Shown: positions 1 to 7,186, counted from the stretch's first letter. The stretch is 23,697 nt of DNA from UBA1240 sp045599185 (GCA_045599185.1 JAZRVO010000025.1:1-23697), one strand, 5' to 3'. Notes: generated by a model not told the origin, from the letters alone. Numbers and translations: made by a program.

Positions 1-1214
1 GCCTTTACAGCTGCCGCATATTCGTCGTCAAGTTTAGAAAGTTCTTTTGTGTATCTTTCACAATTTGCTTTATATATAGAAGAATTTACAGGAACAAGTT
101 TCTGAATGTTTGAAGCAAGAACCTTTGTCAATTCAACAGCATTTTTTATAGAAAGCCAGACGTGTTCATCGTATTCAACTTCTTCTTCTGCTTCATCGTG
201 GTGGTGATGAATTCCCATGTGTTCAAGCATGTCATCACAAACAACATCTACATCAAATGAAGTTGGATAATATGTTGGCCAATGTTCCATTTCTTCAGAA
301 AGCTTATCAAATCCTTCGTTACCAAAATAAATGTGGAAGTGCATTGCTTTGTTTGGTGCAATTCCGTGGTCGCTGAACTGAACATATTTTGGAGCATTGC
401 CCTTAGCATTTTTAGCTTCAAAGAAGAAACGAACTCCACGGTTTCCTTTAGCGTAGTTATAAATCTGAAGACCTTTGTATTCATAAGTTGCAGTAGAAGC
501 TTTTCCGTTTACGTAGAAGCTCATTTTTTTGCCCTTGATTACAATTTTTTCAACATCAGTTTTATAGCCATAATCATAGTAAGCCTTGTTTTCTTCAAAA
601 GTCATTGGCCCAATTTCTGCTTTTTCCTGCATTACGCCATCCAACGAACCGTCCAACAACATCGGGTAAACAGACTGCCATTCACCTTCCCAGTCTGTCA
701 AAGCTCTGTCTTTTACCATGTCATCTTCAAAGTAACCGTTGTAAATCTGCATGGCAGCTTCATCATGTTCATGGTGGTGACCTTCGCCGTCGTGGTGGTG
801 ATGATGTTCACCTTCTTCCTCTTCTTCGGCCTGCATACCTTCTACAATTTCTTCTTCCCGAACCTTGTCGCCAAGAACTTCCAGCATATTTACTACAATC
901 TGATTTTTATTTACAGACTGTTCAACAACTTTTTCTACCCATTCGTCGCTTTCGCCACCAACGTAAACAAACAAATCAGCCTTAGAAATTTTTGCAATAT
1001 CCTGAACAGATGGCTGATAGCTGTGCAAATCAGTACCATTGTTCTGAAGCAAAGTTACATCAAAGTTAGAAGCCTTTTCTCCAAGAATATTCATAACCCA
1101 GTCATATTCTGGGAAAGTTGTACATACAATTGATTTTTTAGGAGCTGCAAAAAGTGATGCCGTAGCAACAAGCATTACAGCGCTAATAATTACTGATTTA
1201 AGTGTTTTATTCAT
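1..1214 (-). CDS. znuA: Zinc ABC transporter substrate-binding protein (ZnuA/AdcA family) with an inserted ZinT domain, partial
   Basis: Captures periplasmic Zn2+ for an ABC importer. Translating the minus strand from the ATG at 1214 gives at least 404 residues; the gene leaves the window at base 1 without a stop. Residues 1-24 form a signal peptide (basic start, hydrophobic core, AA before PKKS). The ZnuA N-lobe follows, with the metal ligand H64 in LHSYQPS. A His-rich stretch (H137-H141, H146-H148, H150) leads into a full ZinT-like domain, about residues 152-320, containing TLSDW-like LTDWEGEWQSVYP, QFSDHGIAP and HFHI (H283, H292, H294) and HWPTYYP. A second His run (H336-H339) precedes the next ZnuA ligand H351 in DEHVWLS. 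In streptococcal AdcA the ZinT domain is C-terminal; here it sits inside the loop. The C-lobe is outside the window. Ribosome site GAGGAAC lies 6 nt before the ATG. The GTPase gene upstream supports a zinc role. Confidence 0.9.
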   Translation of the reverse strand, partial: MNKTLKSVIISAVMLVATASLFAAPKKSIVCTTFPEYDWVMNILGEKASNFDVTLLQNNGTDLHSYQPSVQDIAKISKADLFVYVGGESDEWVEKVVEQSVNKNQIVVNMLEVLGDKVREEEIVEGMQAEEEEEGEHHHHHDGEGHHHEHDEAAMQIYNGYFEDDMVKDRALTDWEGEWQSVYPMLLDGSLDGVMQEKAEIGPMTFEENKAYYDYGYKTDVEKIVIKGKKMSFYVNGKASTATYEYKGLQIYNYAKGNRGVRFFFEAKNAKGNAPKYVQFSDHGIAPNKAMHFHIYFGNEGFDKLSEEMEHWPTYYPTSFDVDVVCDDMLEHMGIHHHHDEAEEEVEYDEHVWLSIKNAVELTKVLASNIQKLVPVNSSIYKANCERYTKELSKLDDEYAAAVK

Positions 1215-1238
1215 TTTAAGTTCCTCGTTTAATTTTGT

Positions 1239-1321
1239 GAGATTCCGAAACAAGTTCGGGATGACTGGATTTTCTCTGTCATGCTGAACTTGTTAGCCTT
1301 CAGCGGCTACGCACAGCATCT
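1239..1321. repeat. Composite palindromic intergenic repeat, copy 1
   Basis: Two palindromes lie in series. The first is attccgaa/ttcgggat at 1242-1249 and 1255-1262, followed by GAC. The second starts at gtcatgctgaac (1278) and contains agcc-ttcagc-ggct inside a tgctg...cagca outer stem ending at 1321. The second hairpin touches the stop codon of the GTPase gene (1320-1322). Related copies occur at 2459-2580, 7008-7042 and 18007-18090. It may attenuate or stabilise the mRNA between the two zinc genes. Confidence 0.75.
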
Positions 1322-2435
1322 ATTCCGCCAGACAATCTTCCAGACGGGCAATAATTGCTTTTTTGTCGTAATTTTTTCCGATGAAAACAATCTGGTTAAT
1401 TCTATCACCGTATTTTTCATCCCACGAATTGCGCAGTTCTTCATCGTCGTCCAGACACTGCTTCTGCGTTGTCTTGTCCAAGGCGGCAACCCAGTAAGCA
1501 ATTGCCATAACGGAAGAATTGCGGCCAGCCTGTTCAAAAAGCAGAACATCCTGCGGACGGTCTTTCATCCAGATATAGCCTTTTGCGCGAATAATTTCTT
1601 TCGGAAAATCTTCATTGATAAAATCCATGAATTTCTTTTCATCAAAAGGCGCCCTGTGCTCGTAAGAAAAGCTTGAAATTCCATATTCGTCTGTAAAGCC
1701 GCGGTTTTTATCATTAAGCGAATTAATGGCTTTCTGAATTGCAGAAGATGAATCTACCATGTCAAAATCGAATTTCTGGGTAGACGTAATGCAATCAATG
1801 TCAACCTTGCCCTGTGTAGTTCTGATGATTTCGGCTTTTGGCTGAAAATCGCGGATTATTTTAATAACCTGTTCAATTTGAATTTCATTCAGAAGGTCAA
1901 GTTTGTTCAAAACAATTATGTTGCAGAATTCAATTTGGTCTACGATAAGTGTTGTAATGTCGTTTGAAGAAAGATTGTTAACGTCTTTTTCATCATAATT
2001 CTGAAGATCAGTCATAAACTCGCGGTAAATGCGGTCGGCATCTACAACGGTAACAATATTTGAAAGATAAACGTTTGTATCAGGCGTATCTTCTTCGTAG
2101 GCAAGGAAAGATGCGGCAATAGCACCCGGATCGCTGATGCCAGAAGCTTCTACAAACACGGATTCAATTGCTTCGTTGTCAGAAATCTTTTCTACCTGCT
2201 GCAAAAATTCTTCGCGCAAAGTACAGCAGATACAGCCGTTCTGCATTTCGTACATTTCGCTTTGGGCAACGGCAGAACCATTCTTTTTAATGATTGCGGC
2301 GTCAATATTGATAGAACCCATGTCGTTTACGATGAGTGCAACATGGCGTTTTTCCTGTTTCAAAATTTCGTTCAGCAAAGTTGTTTTGCCTGAACCCAAA
2401 TAGCCTGTAATAAGGGTAACCGGTTTTTTAGTCAT
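1320..2435 (-). CDS. COG0523 (CobW/ZNG1-type) GTPase, probable zinc metallochaperone
   Basis: G3E-family P-loop GTPase that delivers a metal, probably zinc, to target proteins in the cytoplasm. The 371-residue product starts with a Walker A motif GYLGSGKT (11-18). The family-defining metal site CICC is at 68-71, the ExSG signature EASG at 96-99, and the GTP-specificity motif NKLD at 177-180. A CobW C-terminal domain fills roughly residues 250-371. Length is normal for the family. The start is supported by AGGA 8 nt upstream. It lies between a Fur-family repressor and a zinc-binding protein, and this neighbourhood is the classical argument for a Zur-controlled zinc-allocation GTPase rather than a cobalamin CobW. 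No cobalamin genes are visible. The exact client protein cannot be read from the sequence. Confidence 0.9.
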   Translation of the reverse strand: MTKKPVTLITGYLGSGKTTLLNEILKQEKRHVALIVNDMGSINIDAAIIKKNGSAVAQSEMYEMQNGCICCTLREEFLQQVEKISDNEAIESVFVEASGISDPGAIAASFLAYEEDTPDTNVYLSNIVTVVDADRIYREFMTDLQNYDEKDVNNLSSNDITTLIVDQIEFCNIIVLNKLDLLNEIQIEQVIKIIRDFQPKAEIIRTTQGKVDIDCITSTQKFDFDMVDSSSAIQKAINSLNDKNRGFTDEYGISSFSYEHRAPFDEKKFMDFINEDFPKEIIRAKGYIWMKDRPQDVLLFEQAGRNSSVMAIAYWVAALDKTTQKQCLDDDEELRNSWDEKYGDRINQIVFIGKNYDKKAIIARLEDCLAE

Positions 2436-2458
2436 TTTTCATTCCTGTTTTATTTTTG

Positions 2459-2580
2459 TGAGGTTCCGAATCAATTTCGGAATGACTGCCGAAAGTTCGA
2501 GTTGACGCTATTTTTCGTCATGCTGAATGCATTTCCGTCATGCTGAACTTGTAAGCCTTCGGCGGCTACGCGCAGCATCT
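2459..2580. repeat. Composite palindromic intergenic repeat, copy 2
   Basis: Same two-part layout as at 1239-1321. A gttccgaa/ttcggaat hairpin lies at 2463-2470 and 2475-2482. A partial unit (gtcatgctgaatgc) follows near 2518, then a full cgtcatgctgaactt...gcagcatct unit at 2536-2580 with an inner agcc-ttcggc-ggct stem. It separates the small membrane gene from the GTPase gene. Confidence 0.75.
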
Positions 2581-2621
2581 CACTAGATTTTTGTCTTTCC
2601 GTAATCTTAAAAAAACAGGAA

Positions 2622-2930
2622 CTAATCGTTGAGGCGTGTTTTTAATGAGAAAAGTGTATTTGAATTAAAAGCGTATTTAATAGAAGAAAATGTGAATTTT
2701 TCGGATTTATTAAAAGGATAATTTATTTTGAAGGCGGCAATTATTAAAACCAGAATTTCAAGATTCGTTTTTACGACATAAATCAAAAAACAAATCGGGC
2801 AGTTTTCGTCTGCACATACGTGGCCGGCTTCAAACGAAGCAAAGACAACTGAGAAAATGGTAAAAACTAAAAGCAGAACATACAGAACTGTCCGCAGTTT
2901 ATTTAATCTTGTGCTCTGCATTTCTGGCAT
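2622..2930 (-). CDS. Small membrane protein with His/Cys cluster, overlapping the Fur-type gene
   Basis: The product has 102 residues. A first membrane helix spans about residues 14-33. It is followed by a compact potential metal site, G-H37-V-C39-A-D-E-N-C44-P-I-C47. A second helix spans about residues 46-67, and a basic polar tail follows. From memory, small two-helix proteins with a similar H-x-C-x4-C-x2-C pattern occur beside metal transporters in Firmicutes; I know of no proven function. The start codon lies inside the end of the repressor gene (28-nt overlap in another frame), which suggests translational coupling. An alternative ATG is at 2921. A role in sensing or handling zinc is inferred from context only. 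Confidence 0.7.
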   Translation of the reverse strand: MPEMQSTRLNKLRTVLYVLLLVFTIFSVVFASFEAGHVCADENCPICFLIYVVKTNLEILVLIIAAFKINYPFNKSEKFTFSSIKYAFNSNTLFSLKTRLND

Positions 2931-3316
2931 ATTCCGTTTAAAGAAGATGAATTCAAGTCAATTTCCAATCCAAGCTCGCTGGAAATTGATTTCAAATATT
3001 CCGAAGTTTTTTCATCATCAAGGTGAATTAGCGAACCGCATTTACGGCACTGAAAATGTATGTGCTCGTCGCAATTGTGCTTTTCTTCTGCCAGCTGGTA
3101 AACAAACCCGTCAGAAATTGCGGACTTGTATTTTACAAGCTGACCTTTTTCTGTCATTTTGTCCAAATTGCGGTAAACCGTTGTTTTATTTACAGCCACA
3201 TCATTTGCCCGCAAAAAATCAGATAATTCCCCAGCTGTAAAACCTTTTTCCTGATTCTGCGCAATAAACTGAGAAATTAAATCTGATGTTTTAGTATGAT
3301 ACGACTTTTGCAACAT
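2903..3316 (-). CDS. Fur-family metalloregulator, probably Zur-type
   Basis: Cytoplasmic DNA-binding repressor that senses a metal. From the ATG at 3316 it has 137 residues. The winged helix includes VNKTTVYRNLDKM; the dimerisation part has a His/Cys-rich segment (HNCDEHIHFQCRKCG) and two CxxC pairs (CRKC and CQKC), typical of a structural zinc site. A start at 3376 would add 20 residues, but it has no ribosome site. The extra stretch also contains a strong promoter (TTGACA, 17 bp, TATAAA), so 3316 is preferred. A palindrome, tgcaac-ata-gttgca (3309-3323), covers the start codon and predicted transcript start, consistent with autoregulation. The genes downstream are zinc-related, so Zur is more likely than Fur or PerR, but the metal cannot be proved from sequence. 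Confidence 0.88.
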   Translation of the reverse strand: MLQKSYHTKTSDLISQFIAQNQEKGFTAGELSDFLRANDVAVNKTTVYRNLDKMTEKGQLVKYKSAISDGFVYQLAEEKHNCDEHIHFQCRKCGSLIHLDDEKTSEYLKSISSELGLEIDLNSSSLNGICQKCRAQD

Positions 3317-3323
3317 AGTTGCA
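3309..3323. promoter_or_regulatory. Candidate operator of the Fur/Zur-type repressor
   Basis: Perfect inverted repeat TGCAAC-3 nt-GTTGCA. It overlaps the ATG at 3316 and the expected transcription start of the repressor gene. Position and symmetry fit a Fur-family dimer site. No second copy was found next to the GTPase or zinc-binding protein genes in this window. Confidence 0.5.
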
Positions 3324-3325
3324 TT

Positions 3326-3354
3326 TTTATACAATAATGACGATTTTTTGTCAA
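3326..3354 (-). promoter_or_regulatory. Promoter of the Fur/Zur-type gene
   Basis: TTGACA (3349-3354), 17-bp spacer, TATAAA (3326-3331), reading leftward. The -10 box ends 9 nt before the ATG at 3316, so the mRNA would have almost no leader. It lies inside the longer alternative reading frame of the same gene. Confidence 0.7.
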
Positions 3355-3383
3355 ATGGTAAGTTCTTTCCCTTCATTGCTGAA

Positions 3384-4016
3384 TCATTTGGTCAAAGCAG
3401 GCGGTGTCCACGGTTTGGGGCTTAATAATGTGGTTTTCCCAATATCCGGCAGTACATCATAAATTGAACGTCCCATTCTTTTTTCCAGCTTTTCCTTTAT
3501 GGCAAAAAGAACTTCCCAGCCCTTTATATAATTTTCCATTATTCCGTAACGTCTGGTTACATCCACAAAGCGTTTTTCAAGAATAACAAAGCCATAATCT
3601 GTTGCAAGTGAATCACATAACTGAATCAATTCGTCATAGGCGTCAGCTTTTCCGCAAGCCAAAAGGTAATTTTTTATCGCCTTTTCAGAATCTTCCGCCG
3701 GGTTATAATTGAACTCGTCTTTCATAAAAAAATAGGAATGGGTCATGCATATTCTTGCAACTTCATCCCAGCCTTTTTGCATGCAATGTTTGTATCCTTC
3801 ATAAACGTGCGTTGGAATGTCAACAATGCCAACCCGTCTTCCAATATCGTGCAATAATCCAAAAATGTAAGCTTTGTTTTCATCCAGTTCAGGAACATAA
3901 TGGGCAATATTTTTTGCCGCAAGCCCAACATTTTTTGAATGCAAAACCCACGGACCGGGATTCATCACTCCAGCAATTTCTAATTCTTCAAAAGCTTCTT
4001 TTTCGGCAGGTATCAT
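3384..4016 (-). CDS. HD-domain phosphohydrolase-like protein
   Basis: Predicted cytoplasmic metal-dependent phosphohydrolase of 210 residues. The HD ligand pattern is recognisable: H26, then H56-D57 in LLHDIGRR, then H93 in THSYFF, then D135 in LCDSLA. It is a stand-alone HD domain without sensor or GGDEF/EAL parts. The substrate (nucleotide, second messenger or other) cannot be told. A ribosome site AGGAAG precedes the ATG. It ends a few bases before the long alternative start of the Fur-type gene, but that gene has its own promoter, so co-transcription is only partial. Confidence 0.75.
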   Translation of the reverse strand: MIPAEKEAFEELEIAGVMNPGPWVLHSKNVGLAAKNIAHYVPELDENKAYIFGLLHDIGRRVGIVDIPTHVYEGYKHCMQKGWDEVARICMTHSYFFMKDEFNYNPAEDSEKAIKNYLLACGKADAYDELIQLCDSLATDYGFVILEKRFVDVTRRYGIMENYIKGWEVLFAIKEKLEKRMGRSIYDVLPDIGKTTLLSPKPWTPPALTK

Positions 4017-4031
4017 TTTTTCTTCCTGTTT

Positions 4032-4103
4032 TTAATATTCGCTTTGCCACGCATTAATGCCCACGTTCAATCTCATCCATTCATCAAAAATTATAGTTTT
4101 CAT
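4032..4103 (-). other. Possible 23-codon small ORF upstream of the HD gene
   Basis: ATG at 4103 to TAA at 4032 encodes 23 residues (MKTIIFDEWMRL... ending SEY). It stops 15 nt before the HD-protein ATG. It may be a leader peptide or the remnant 3' end of a decayed gene. The ribosome site is poor and a TATAAT-like box (4090-4095) overlaps it. Confidence 0.2.
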
Positions 4104-4203
4104 CGTTTTCTACCCCGGCAGCCATTACAAATTGAAACATTTTTATTATTGAATTACTTATAACAAACGCTGCTATCAAATCCCGATAGAGGAGAAAAGA
4201 AGA

Positions 4204-4926
4204 TTATTTGGAAAATTTATTTATAGCTTTTATTATGCTCATAACATAGTCTCTACCGCCATCCTCTCCTCCTTTTCGTGACGGGTGATACGCATCTATA
4301 TATATTCTTCCATCTTTTTTATATGCATCACTATTCCATTGTCCCGAAACAGTTGAAATTGGAACTTCTGTTATATTCAAATCCTTCTTTAAGAACTTAA
4401 AAGTATATCCAAAGATAATTATATCTGGAGAATATACTCTAATCTGTTCTAAAATTAAATCTTTCCAAATTTGATAACATTCCCAAAGATGGTCATCCGA
4501 ACTTACTGTAAAACCAGGTATTTTACTAAGATTTATATAAGCTGTCTTCCGTAATTCTTCTCTCATCCGTGGATTATCTGAAATATAATCTAATTCTTGC
4601 CATTTTAAGTTATTACGTATGGCGTAATTGATTTGTATCATTAATTTCCACATATTCTCATCTTTCCAAACATCATTATTCTTAAATAATTCGGTAAAAG
4701 ACCAATCTCCTCCTTTTGGATTCCCATTTGAAGTAAATTTATCGTAAGGTTCCTTCAACACCCACATGATTTTTGGAGTAGATTTTAAATATTCTCTTAT
4801 ATCTGCAACACCATCTTTAATTGGTTTTATAATCGGTTTCTGTTTTGATATTCCACAATCTTCAGCAATTTCAACTATTTTTTCATGTAAATCGTTCTGT
4901 TCCATCTCTAATTCAATTTCTGTCAT
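4204..4926 (-). CDS. Uracil-DNA-glycosylase-superfamily-like protein
   Basis: A 240-residue soluble protein. K58-E-P-Y61 after a beta strand (IMWVL) resembles the GQDPY water-activating loop of the UDG fold. A late strand is followed by A-Y-H214-P-S216, like the HPS loop. Between them, SPDIIIFGYTF matches a central strand of that fold. The enzymatic identity is therefore a structural guess, and activity on uracil is not shown. The start at 4926 is preferred over an upstream ATG at 4965 because an extended -10 (TGG-TATAAT, 4936-4944) lies between them. The gene is visibly more A+T-rich than its neighbours, with many ATA and AGA codons, which suggests acquisition by transfer. Confidence 0.6.
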   Translation of the reverse strand: MTEIELEMEQNDLHEKIVEIAEDCGISKQKPIIKPIKDGVADIREYLKSTPKIMWVLKEPYDKFTSNGNPKGGDWSFTELFKNNDVWKDENMWKLMIQINYAIRNNLKWQELDYISDNPRMREELRKTAYINLSKIPGFTVSSDDHLWECYQIWKDLILEQIRVYSPDIIIFGYTFKFLKKDLNITEVPISTVSGQWNSDAYKKDGRIYIDAYHPSRKGGEDGGRDYVMSIIKAINKFSK

Positions 4927-4935
4927 AATGAAACA

Positions 4936-4944
4936 ATTATACCA
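4936..4944 (-). promoter_or_regulatory. Extended -10 promoter of the UDG-like gene
   Basis: TG-G-TATAAT, with TATAAT at 4936-4941 and 9 nt between it and the ATG at 4926. No clear -35 box. The layout implies a nearly leaderless mRNA. Confidence 0.5.
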
Positions 4945-5030
4945 CGCCCCAAACGCACGCACCACGTGCCGGGCTTTTTACCGTGTTCGGCCTTTTGTGC
5001 AGGACGCATTGCGTAAAATAAAGCGATTGC

Positions 5031-6287
5031 CTATCTTGTCTTAAAAGTACAAGTGTATTTTTCCACATTTTCTGAACCGTCAAAATAAAATTCAAAGGTA
5101 AACAGACCAAAATTTTCTGCTTCATATAGCGTAGTATTTTTGGAAATTGATTTTGGCTTACCCAAAACGGCTTCAAGCGCATCTTTTTTCATGCCTATGC
5201 AAATACCGTACAAATAGCCATTTTTATTTGATTTAACCACGATTGTATTTGAGCCGTCTTTATTTCTGATAAATTCAAAGCCTGTTTTATTGGTGGCAAG
5301 TATGTTATTTTTTGTCTGCTGATAGGAAAAATAAATGTCACGTAATATTGCTGCATTAGTGGCTGAACTTAAAGTACCGCGAATATTAATTTTTGCAAAT
5401 TCATATTTATCTGTAATTGAATTCAGCTTTGAAACTACATCACCGGAACAGTCAATCTTCATAAGCAGTGCCTGCAATTCTTCCAAAGCGATGATTGAAT
5501 CCGAATAATAACAGAACTCACAGTTCCTTAAATAATTATAATTTTCACCATTTCTGAATCCCCAGTTTTCAATTTCAATTTTCTTTTCTTCACTTAATTT
5601 ATGAGGGTTCAAATCCAAATATTTGCCGTAAATCCAGCCGTCAAAACAATATTTAGAACGTATTTTATACCAGCACCATTTTTCGCCGTCAATTTCCGTA
5701 ACATTATCAGATTCATCAATAATCAGAACTTCATATTTTGCAGGCAACAAATACAGGGTTTTGCTTTTAAGGTTCGGTTCTGTTCTTAAACGCACGGAAG
5801 AATCGTTTACCACGGCACGCTGCACGGGTTTTCTGCGTTCTTCTTTTACGCGGTAAAGCTTATTTGAATTTTCCAGCAGAGGCTCTTTTTCCAATCCTTC
5901 AATCTCTATCCAGTCGTCGCCTAAAACCGAAATTTTAAGTTCCAGCTTTTCGCCCCAAGTCTGTACTTCGTCATCGCCTGTAAAAGCACCTTCGCAGCAC
6001 TCACAAACATAAACATTATTTTTTACATTGCAAGTTTTTACCAGATATCCGTAACTTAAACCTGAATGCTTGAACATCCCCAAATACGGGGCATTTCCAT
6101 TGTACGTGAAAAAATCCAAACTTGAATCATTCTGATAAAACTCATCATATTTTAATTCTATTTTGGCTTTTGACGGCAATTCGTTTTCCGGTGCCCACGT
6201 TCCGTAAAAAAAAGACAAATCTGCATTTTGTGCAAACAAAAAGAAACCTGAAAATATCAGTGATAAAAAAGCAGCTGTTTTTTTCAT
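5031..6287 (-). CDS. Exported protein with bacterial SH3 domain
   Basis: A 418-residue secreted or periplasmic protein of unknown role. Residues 1-19 are a signal peptide (KK, hydrophobic core, ending LFAQ). An N-terminal beta-rich part with a CxC-C cluster (VCECCEG) follows. An SH3b domain lies at about residues 155-220, recognisable by SSVRLRTEPN... and YCFDGWIYGKYL; such domains usually bind peptidoglycan or peptide ligands. A middle helical region follows. The C-terminal part (about 340-418, GICIGMKKDALEAVLGKP) resembles small beta domains that follow SH3b in spirochaete proteins. The start at 6287 is chosen because AGGAAAAG precedes it and the signal peptide begins there; an in-frame ATG at 6317 lacks both. 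The gene upstream ends 40 nt before, so the two are probably co-transcribed. Confidence 0.75.
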   Translation of the reverse strand: MKKTAAFLSLIFSGFFLFAQNADLSFFYGTWAPENELPSKAKIELKYDEFYQNDSSLDFFTYNGNAPYLGMFKHSGLSYGYLVKTCNVKNNVYVCECCEGAFTGDDEVQTWGEKLELKISVLGDDWIEIEGLEKEPLLENSNKLYRVKEERRKPVQRAVVNDSSVRLRTEPNLKSKTLYLLPAKYEVLIIDESDNVTEIDGEKWCWYKIRSKYCFDGWIYGKYLDLNPHKLSEEKKIEIENWGFRNGENYNYLRNCEFCYYSDSIIALEELQALLMKIDCSGDVVSKLNSITDKYEFAKINIRGTLSSATNAAILRDIYFSYQQTKNNILATNKTGFEFIRNKDGSNTIVVKSNKNGYLYGICIGMKKDALEAVLGKPKSISKNTTLYEAENFGLFTFEFYFDGSENVEKYTCTFKTR

Positions 6288-6326
6288 AAAACTTTTCCTG
6301 TTCGGTTCTCCATTCAAAACTGAAAA

Positions 6327-6857
6327 CTAAACCGGCTCTCCGGTATTTTTCAATTTTTTCATTTCCCTGCGTTCAAGCTTTTTTAATATTCTTTTTACGC
6401 ATTTTGAATAGCCGGTTAAAAATTCTTCGTATGGCAGGGCGTCAAATTTTTCGTATTTTGTATCAATAAAATATGTAAAACCGTCGCGGTTGCGTTCGCC
6501 TTTTGCAAAATAAAAGCCCTGCCAGTCCGTCCAGCAAAACTGAAAGCTTTCAATTTTTTTTACCATACCGGAATAAGTTTTTACATTGAAATATTTTACC
6601 AAATCCAATCGTTCGGTGCAATTTTCTTGCCGGTTTTTATTCATTTGCGCCATTGAATTTTTGCAAAACTCGTATATTTCTTCGCCTTGCGATATTTCAA
6701 ATTCTTTTACGTGCCAGTAAAAACTGCCTTTGGCAAACAAATAATTTGGTTCAAGTATAAGTTTTTGGGTTGCAATGCAAAAATAGAAATTTACAGTTTT
6801 CCATTCGTTTTGCGGTTCTTTTTTGCTTAACTGTATAAAAAAATTTCCAAATTTCAA
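6327..6857 (-). CDS. Hypothetical protein, unknown family
   Basis: 176 residues, no signal peptide or membrane helix, rich in aromatic and basic residues (many F, W, Y and K). I do not recognise the family. Translation appears to start at a TTG (6857) preceded by AAGGCGGG, because no ATG is nearby. Strongly basic C-terminus (RILKKLERREMKKLK). A -35/-10 pair lies at 6914-6941. It is the first gene of a likely two-gene unit with the SH3b protein. Confidence 0.55.
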   Translation of the reverse strand: MKFGNFFIQLSKKEPQNEWKTVNFYFCIATQKLILEPNYLFAKGSFYWHVKEFEISQGEEIYEFCKNSMAQMNKNRQENCTERLDLVKYFNVKTYSGMVKKIESFQFCWTDWQGFYFAKGERNRDGFTYFIDTKYEKFDALPYEEFLTGYSKCVKRILKKLERREMKKLKNTGEPV

Positions 6858-6913
6858 TTTTTGCCCGCCTTAAAAAATATAACGCAAAATCACCTAAAAA
6901 ACACATTCAAACT

Positions 6914-6941
6914 TTTATAAAAATAGTCGCAGTTTTTGCAA
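6914..6941 (-). promoter_or_regulatory. Candidate promoter of the gene at 6857
   Basis: TTGCAA (6936-6941), 16-bp spacer, TATAAA (6914-6919) on the minus strand. Its -35 box is part of the hairpin repeat at 6930-6953. Confidence 0.4.
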
Positions 6942-6990
6942 AGTCAAAAACTGGGGGCTTTTACTTATACCAAGCAATAGTTAGAGACAA
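6930..6990 (-). repeat. Hairpin repeat of the TTGTCTCTAACT / CAGTTTTTG family
   Basis: On the minus strand the 12-mer TTGTCTCTAACT (6979-6990) is followed 37 nt later by a hairpin with CAGTTTTTG arms (6930-6938 and 6945-6953). The same 12-mer and a similar hairpin, 35 nt apart, occur in the repeat array at 12495-12750. Confidence 0.6.
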
Positions 6991-7186
6991 AGCAAACAGC
7001 AAAAGCACGTCATGCTGAACTTGTTAGCCTTCGGCGGCTGCGTTTTTTTTACGCCCGGGCGTTTTGCACCACGCAAGCACGTTGTGCCGCACGCTGTGCA
7101 CAATTGTGCACCGGGCACTGCACTGGGCGCACGTCGCGTGGCAGCATTTTTTTCATGGTTGTGTGCTGGCGCACAACCGTGGTAAA
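6991..7186. other. Gene-free G+C-rich gap with palindromes
   Basis: With the stretch before it this gap covers 6858-7186. It holds a copy of the gtcatgctgaactt repeat (7008-7042), a stretch rich in CGCAC/GTGC words, a perfect 16-bp palindrome GTGCACAATTGTGCAC at 7096-7111, and a near-perfect inverted repeat ggttgtgtgc/gcgcacaacc at 7157-7178. I see no convincing gene. The reading frames in it have an unnatural composition. Confidence 0.6.

Noticed and set aside
282..1133. Long plus-strand frame
   Set aside because: Antisense shadow of the zinc-binding protein, which has clear family motifs on the minus strand.
3317..3376. Longer N-terminus of the Fur-type protein
   Set aside because: Contains a near-consensus promoter, lacks a ribosome site, and is not part of the family fold.
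4927..4965. Longer N-terminus of the UDG-like protein
   Set aside because: An extended -10 promoter lies within it and the added residues are not protein-like.
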